DNA from: Epiperipatus broadwayi
Taxonomy: Eukaryota; Onychophora; Udeonychophora; Euonychophora; Peripatidae
Direction of reading: 5' to 3'
Assembly (NCBI GenBank): GCA_028023455.1
Contig: JAQFVV010006426.1
Coordinates: forward strand, 1,701,023 to 1,765,022
DNA length: 64,000 bases
Under the pieces are notes generated by a model, which saw only the letters and a list, made by a program, of their open reading frames with translations, did not search any database and was not told the origin of the DNA. The stretch's first letter is position 1. Every line of letters starts with the position of its first letter. The position numbers were made by a program, and so were the translations under genes. Below, piece by piece: positions 58,811 through 64,000 of the stretch.

Positions 58811-59496
58811 GCATCATTAATTTTTTTATATCAAATTTATTATTATTTTATATATAAATTGAAACAATTCAGTCTAAGTCTATAGTGAAAAATATACCTG
58901 AACTATGTTGTGTTTAAATTATATAACATAACCTTATGAAATTTTATTGCTATGTAATAAAATTTCTAAAATTACATTATCATGCAGTGATGCTTAAATT
59001 CTATAGTATTATTTATTATAATTTTATTTATCATATAACATGAGTATGTAGAAAATCATTTACTTTAGATATTTAAATATAAAAATAGTCATTTAGACAG
59101 TGTTTGATATCCATGATCAAAATATTTTGTCATATTATACATGTTGATTACAATAAAATAAATTTCTTACAAACACTACCCACAACATATATTATTATAA
59201 TATCATTTATACAAGTTCAATATGAATAAACTAAGACAAGATGTGCTTTATAAATACACCATTATAAATAATATTCAAATATAATCAAGTGGATGGAAGT
59301 ACACCAAATACAAATAGTATTCTAATATAATCAGATGGATGAAAGTAAGATATTTATACATTTGTCTGCCTTGAATTATATGCAGAAATATAAATGCTCA
59401 TAGACATTTTTATGCAAACTGCATCAAGATGCAGTGGACAAACTATGATAAGCCAGGATCTCAAAATTAATGTATGAAATGTCAATATATATATAT
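58521..59496. other. Intergenic DNA with microsatellite and small duplication
   Basis: A (CA)n(TA)n tract at 58776-58810. A ~46-bp duplication at 59271-59302/59317-59348 (AATATAATCA followed by TGGATG(G/A)AAGTA). No gene. Confidence 0.5.
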
Positions 59497-59586
59497 ATGT
59501 TAAAACGAAGATTTGCATGGGTTAAATATATAAAATACATATTTTGCGGGTTCATCCGTGTTAAAAACTTTTAATATTAATATACT

Positions 59587-59622
59587 GACATTTCAACTTG
59601 GTCACACAAGCCATCCACAGAG
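59587..59622 (-). ncRNA. Hammerhead-ribozyme-like motif, PLE-A main copy
   Basis: Minus strand CTGTGGATGGC, stem CTTG/CAAG around TGTGAC, then TTGAAATGTC. Same layout as in the partner at 62550. The first core strand has T where hammerheads need A (CTGTGGA versus CTGANGA). Confidence 0.45.
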
Positions 59623-59770
59623 TTATAAAAGGTAGAAAGACGGTTGTAGAGGCGCTACAATCACTGATTTGAATAAAATGTTAAAATTCCACCAATAGCA
59701 AAAAATGTTAAATTTAGGAATGTTTTTTAAAAAAATCTTTCCAAATAGGAGGAAGTTTACATGTATCATC

Positions 59771-61927
59771 TCACTTATTGATACAATCTGGCCTTTTAAG
59801 TATCTCAATGGCTTCTCTAATTTTGCATTGGTAGAGATTATCACATCTGGATATGATCCTGGTACTAGAAAAATCAATTTTATGACCTGAATCTATAGTA
59901 TGGAGTGAGAGTGCTGATGATGATGAGTGTTGTTTAACTGCATTAGCATGCTCATCTCTCCTAACACTGATGCGACGATTACTCATACCTATGTAAGAAG
60001 CTTTACAATTTTTACATGAGATTTGATAGACACCATGAGATTCAAGAGGGATTGAATCCTTAGGCTTGGTTATTATATTGCTGATCTTTTGATGAGCAGA
60101 AAATGCTGTATCTATATTATAGCGTTTTAATATACGTCCGATACTGTCTGTAGTTCCTTTTACATATGGAACACAAATCCTAATAGCTGATTTATCATCT
60201 TTTTGTTTCCTATTTTGTCTATTTTGGGCTTGAAATAAGGCTTTTTTTATAAATTTGTAATTATAACTATTTGCTAATAAAACACTATTAATATGATTTA
60301 TTTCTTCTTTCAGATGTGTCTCATCTGAAAGGTTAATTGCTCTATTTAAAAGAGTTTTGGCTACAGAAACTATCTGAGTTGGGTGATGATGAGAATGGAA
60401 ATGCAAATATCTGTCTGTGTGTGTATCCTTTCTGTAAATAGAAAAAGATAAACTATTTGGTGTTCTGGTGACTAGAACATCAAGAAAAGGAAGTTTTCCA
60501 TCAGACTCTGTCTCCATTGTAAATTTAATATGAGGATGCATATTATTTAAATGTAAGAAAAAATTATCTAATTTATTTTTTCCATGTTGCCATATGACAA
60601 AAGTGTCATCTATGTATCTGAGCCAAATGAGAGGTTTTAAAGATGATGATTCTAAAGCACGAGTTTCTATATATTCCATGAATAAATCAGCTATTACTCC
60701 TGAGATAGGTGAGCCCATAGGAGTACCAAAAACTTGTCTGTAATGCTGTCCATTGTATACAAAATATGTATTTAAGAGACAATGTTTAATTAAAGCAATA
60801 ATATGGTCTGGTAAATTGCAACGTTGTGAGATTATATTTAAAGCTTCATCAATTGGAATGTTTGTAAACAAAGACACGACATCAAAACTGACCAGAATGT
60901 CATTAGCATTAATTTTTAAACTTTTTAAAACAGAAATAAAATGAAGAGAGTTTTTAATATATGATTTAATAGATGGGATTGTAGGTTTAATGAAATCCGA
61001 TAAGTATCTGGCTAAAATATGAGTTGGAGAACCTATTGCACTTACTATTGGACGAAGGGGGGTATCTGGTTTGTGAATTTTTGGAAGTCCATAAAATTTT
61101 GGACAGACACAAGATTTTTCACGAGGGATTATTTTATTTTTTATCTCTGTTTCAATAGGTGATTTATTAATAATAGCTTTTGTTGTTTTTTCCAAATACG
61201 TAGTATGATCTCTTTTTGATAGTTTATAAGTTTTATCATTAAGCAGATCTAAAATTTTATTATGGTAAATGTCACGATCCATTACGACTGTGGCATTACC
61301 TTTATCAGCTGGAAGTACAACAATTGATTTGTCCGATTTTATATTATTTAATGCTTGTCTTTCTTTCTTTGAAATATTATTTTTAGGAAGCTTAGCTTTT
61401 TTAAAAATATTACAAATCTCAGCTCTAGCCAAATCAGCCGATGTAGAATCAATTTTATCGAGAGCTGATTCAACATTACAAACAATTTTCTCAAAAGGTA
61501 TCCGGGAAGGTGTTAAAGCAAAATTGAAACCTTTTTCTAAAACCGAAATTTCATCTGTAGAGAGGGCTTTCCTAGATAAATTATAAACGGTTTTTTGATT
61601 TGGATACATAATGTTTGGGGATTGTGTTCTAATTAGCATTTGCAATTTTTTCTTTTGCTTTGCTGTTACAAATTCTGAATCTTTAAACGATCTAAAACTT
61701 GCAATACGATCAAAACTAGTCCACAGTAAAGGATGTATTTTATTACTAAGGAATAAACGTAAATGTAGCAATACTTTATCAATTTTGTCTAAATTTTTCC
61801 GAGTTTCTTTAATAAAAGAGTTTAAAATAATATTGCTAGTTTTCCTTAGAATTTTACTAACATTATAATTGTTCTTGTGAAACACAATTTTACAGCAAGT
61901 GGATATAACATTGTGATTTTTGCACAC
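59771..61927 (-). CDS. PLE-A polyprotein: reverse transcriptase + GIY-YIG endonuclease
   Basis: 718 codons without a stop; the frame is open further upstream to 62035 with no ATG, so the N-terminus is truncated (the frame counted here begins at a GTG). Conserved order: VLEKGFNFALTP (129-140), PADKG (206-210), KFYGLPKIHKPDTPLRPIVS (277-296), FDVVSLFTNIPI with the catalytic Asp (348-359), GTPMGSPISG (401-410), RYIDD (437-441), LPFLDV (479-484), then GIY-YIG: GVYQISCKNCKASYIG (632-647) with an internal CxxC, Arg-rich SNRRISVRRDEH, HTIDSGH, and Glu705. These are the known Penelope RT and nuclease motifs, all intact. A TGA at 59773-59771 stands where the partner copy has CGA, removing about 38 residues of the tail. 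Confidence 0.93.
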   Translation of the reverse strand: MCKNHNVISTCCKIVFHKNNYNVSKILRKTSNIILNSFIKETRKNLDKIDKVLLHLRLFLSNKIHPLLWTSFDRIASFRSFKDSEFVTAKQKKKLQMLIRTQSPNIMYPNQKTVYNLSRKALSTDEISVLEKGFNFALTPSRIPFEKIVCNVESALDKIDSTSADLARAEICNIFKKAKLPKNNISKKERQALNNIKSDKSIVVLPADKGNATVVMDRDIYHNKILDLLNDKTYKLSKRDHTTYLEKTTKAIINKSPIETEIKNKIIPREKSCVCPKFYGLPKIHKPDTPLRPIVSAIGSPTHILARYLSDFIKPTIPSIKSYIKNSLHFISVLKSLKINANDILVSFDVVSLFTNIPIDEALNIISQRCNLPDHIIALIKHCLLNTYFVYNGQHYRQVFGTPMGSPISGVIADLFMEYIETRALESSSLKPLIWLRYIDDTFVIWQHGKNKLDNFFLHLNNMHPHIKFTMETESDGKLPFLDVLVTRTPNSLSFSIYRKDTHTDRYLHFHSHHHPTQIVSVAKTLLNRAINLSDETHLKEEINHINSVLLANSYNYKFIKKALFQAQNRQNRKQKDDKSAIRICVPYVKGTTDSIGRILKRYNIDTAFSAHQKISNIITKPKDSIPLESHGVYQISCKNCKASYIGMSNRRISVRRDEHANAVKQHSSSSALSLHTIDSGHKIDFSSTRIISRCDNLYQCKIREAIEILKRPDCINK

Positions 61928-62179
61928 TAATAAAAAAAATAAATTACAAAGTAACTTACATTTCTTAATCCATGTTCTTTCAAATATACGAAGCTGTTTA
62001 AAAATTTCCTCCCCGTAGACAGTATCGGACGTATATTAAAACGCTATAATATAGATACAGCATTTTCTGCTCATCAAAAGATTAGCAATATAATAACCAA
62101 GCCTAAGGATTCAATCCCTCTTGAATCTCATGGTGTCTATCAAATCTCATGTAAAAATTGTAAAGCTTCTTACATAGGT

Positions 62180-62509
62180 ATGAGTAATCATCGCATCAGT
62201 GTTAGGAGAGATGAGCATGCTAATGCAGTTAAACAACACTCATCATCATCAGCACTCTCACTCCATACTATAGATTCAGGTCATAAAATTGATTTTTCTA
62301 GTACCAGGATCATATCCAGATGTGATAATCTCTACCAATGCAAAATTAGAGAAGCCATTGAGATACTTAAAAGGCCAGATTGTATCAATAAGCGAGATGA
62401 TACATGTAAACTTCCTCCTATTTGGAAAGATTTTTTTTTAAAAAAAACATTCCTAAATTTAACATTTTTTACTATTGGTGGAATTTTAACATTTTATTCA
62501 AATCAGTGA
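62180..62509 (+). pseudogene. PLE-A partner: GIY-YIG C-terminus
   Basis: 109 codons, continuing an upstream-open frame that includes GVYQISCKNCKASYIGMSN (from about 62130). Differs from the main copy by few residues (SNHR for SNRR). It reads through CINKRDDTCKLPPIWKDFF and on to GGILTFYSNQ where the main copy stops. It lacks the RT, so it cannot act alone. It shows what the family C-terminus looks like. Confidence 0.88.
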
Positions 62510-62547
62510 TTGTAGCGCCTCTACAACCGTCTTTCTACCTTTTATAA

Positions 62548-62583
62548 CTCTGTGGATGGCTTGTGTGACCAAGTTGAAACGTC
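62548..62583 (+). ncRNA. Hammerhead-ribozyme-like motif, PLE-A partner
   Basis: CTGTGGATG (62550-62558), stem CTTG (62560-62563)/CAAG (62570-62573), GAAAC (62576-62580) and GTC. GAAACGTC is the stem III/cleavage half found in dimeric PLE hammerheads (ACGT is self-complementary). The CTGANGA half is altered. Confidence 0.5.
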
Positions 62584-62641
62584 AGTATATTAATATTAAA
62601 AGTTATTAACACGGATGAACCCACAAAATATGTATTTTATA

Positions 62642-64000
62642 TATATATATGGCACAAATATTAATCAACGTAAAGCAAGAATAGATATCTACAAGCATGT
62701 ATATTATTATAACTATACACATAGAAAGATTTTCATATTTGCATTCTTTATATATTCAAGGCAGATCAATGTACACATAATATAAATTCAAACTTGAAAT
62801 GAGAAATTTTTTACATCCCTATTAATTATATTGACATTGTATAATTATTATTTACACACACATCCCAAATTACTCACCTTCATAAATAAATATCAGATAA
62901 ATGTATGAATTTAATTTAATTTTGATATTATTAATTGTAAAAAGATTAATATAAGTTATTATAAATAACGTTTATTCATATAATATTAAAAAAAATCATT
63001 CAAATTTAAAACTATCACATTGTATAATGTTCTCATATAATTTACCCAATATTACCTGAAGTTCAAGTATACAACTCAGGTGCAAAAGGCAATACACATT
63101 TTATCAGGCAATCAGCCACAAATTCAGAGTTGGCTGATGTAATAGCAGTAAGAGGGGATACATGAATTGGCATTGTGATGAGTGTGCTATATAAGCTGTG
63201 TACCAGGTGATGGGAGAGGATCAGTAATATAGAATTGTAGAGAAAAGGTGGACTAATGTAAAATCATAGAGTGAAGTGTGGTGATACAGAAGGATCTAAT
63301 ACAGAGTAAAACAGTGGTTGCAGAAGAATTGTATTGCTGTGTAGGTTCTGTTCGACTTACTCATGATTGTCAGTTATAAGCTGCTGAAGCCATTTAGTAA
63401 GGCTGCATCTAAGAAGGAAATGCTAATCATCCAATATTAAAGAAATTAATAAAAATGGGGGCTGAGCAAAGCTTGGCTTCAAATAATAGTCCTGACAATT
63501 TATATATAAAAATTGCAGTTTTACTGATTCTGTCATAAAAGAAAAAATATTGAGTAGAAACCTAAAGAAAATGAAAATGTGCACATTAGTCTGTGAAATA
63601 AATATGAAGTAGAAGGCTACTTCGGTATACTAGCCCAACTCCTTCCAAACCATCACCATGTGGACATTTAATTCCAGCTGATGATGATGAAGATCTCAAC
63701 ACTTACATCTTACTGAAATTGAGTGAAGTTCTTGCCAATTTGTTGTCCAGTTGTGTAGTGCACTCAGAAACCCCAAAGTCTAAATGAAGTCTGAAAATGC
63801 CGGATGGGAAAATTTCCATTATTCATTTATCATTTATTTAAATAGTTCTAATAAGCTTTAATAATAAACATAAATTTGATATATATATATATATATATAT
63901 TGTAATGGAATGCATCTTTATATGATGTCAAATGAAAATAAACATATGAACTTTTGCAACAATAATTATTAGTTAACCAAGCTCCTAACTTTGAGGCGCC
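62642..64000. other. Intergenic DNA
   Basis: Mostly AT-rich. 63040-63480 and 63600-63800 are less AT-rich and the former has a TATATAAG-like motif (near 63190), as in the H elements, but no shared ends. A (TA)n tract is at 63880-63900. No gene identified. Confidence 0.35.

Larger units (their letters stand above)
59497..62018 (-). mobile_element. Penelope-like element, family A, main copy
   Basis: Minus-strand PLE of ~2.5 kb: an ORF with RT and GIY-YIG (59771-62035), then a ~270-bp 3' region with a hammerhead-like motif, ending AAATCTTCGTTTTAACA at a short (TA)n tract. The 5' end is truncated and joined head to head with a second copy (62018-62641) in the opposite orientation. The long unbroken ORF suggests a fairly young insertion. 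Confidence 0.93.
62018..62641 (+). mobile_element. PLE-A inverted partner copy (5'-truncated)
   Basis: Plus-strand duplicate of the last ~620-650 bp of the main element: homology starts at AGACAGTATCGGACG and ends at AAAATATGTATTTTATATATA. Begins head to head with the main copy at about 62018. Confidence 0.92.

Noticed and set aside
62548-62583. Active hammerhead ribozyme
   Set aside because: The CTGANGA strand is altered in every copy, so only a degenerate or variant motif can be claimed.

Overview
This window is very AT-rich animal DNA. It has the marks of a metazoan nuclear genome: introns with GT/AG borders, tRNA-derived SINEs, non-LTR retrotransposons, Penelope-like elements (PLEs) with a C-terminal GIY-YIG nuclease, fold-back repeats, and long (TA)n and trinucleotide microsatellites. 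Nothing prokaryotic is present. The combination suggests an invertebrate, but I cannot name the species.

Host genes are sparse. The minus strand at 1-349 is an open 116-codon reading frame with a good start context that runs off the window (possible first coding exon). On the plus strand, two exons (52804-52905 and 58157-58296, joined in phase 1 across a 5.25-kb intron) encode the C-terminus of a conserved-looking protein that I do not recognise. An AATAAA signal follows.

Layout: 0.6-4.4 kb holds microsatellites and a minus-strand LINE fragment (copy 1). 5-8 kb holds fold-back elements and a decayed tandem array. 8.25-11.06 kb is LINE copy 2 (minus). 12.5 kb has a 59-bp-arm hairpin. 15-18 kb is PLE family B with an inverted partial copy. 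20-22 kb has three SINEs. 25.3-26.3 kb is a near-perfect ~976-bp palindrome. 33.2 kb and 50.4-51.3 kb carry two 3' ends of an RTE-like LINE, each ending in an (ATC)n tail. 35.6-41.8 kb is a full-length 6.2-kb LINE with a 16-bp target-site duplication. 43-45 kb has a SINE and two hairpin elements. 49.8-51.7 kb is a large inverted repeat around the second RTE fragment. 59.5-62.6 kb is PLE family A with an almost intact RT plus GIY-YIG ORF, again joined to an inverted partial copy of itself.

Much of the remaining AT-rich sequence is itself old repeat: several blocks (14.0-15.0, 20.4-22.0, 22.9-27.4, 29.5-33.1, 43.5-46.5, 53.4-54.9 kb) align pairwise. In places they act as empty sites for the SINE, PLE and palindrome insertions.

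Most unusual: (1) two unrelated PLE families show the same head-to-head truncated architecture, and each carries a degenerate hammerhead-ribozyme-like motif; (2) a three-copy hairpin element has exact 14-15-bp target-site duplications, suggesting retroposition rather than DNA transposition; (3) a ~1-kb palindrome has arms that contain an internal direct repeat. All alignments were made by eye, and boundaries given as approximate may shift by several bases.
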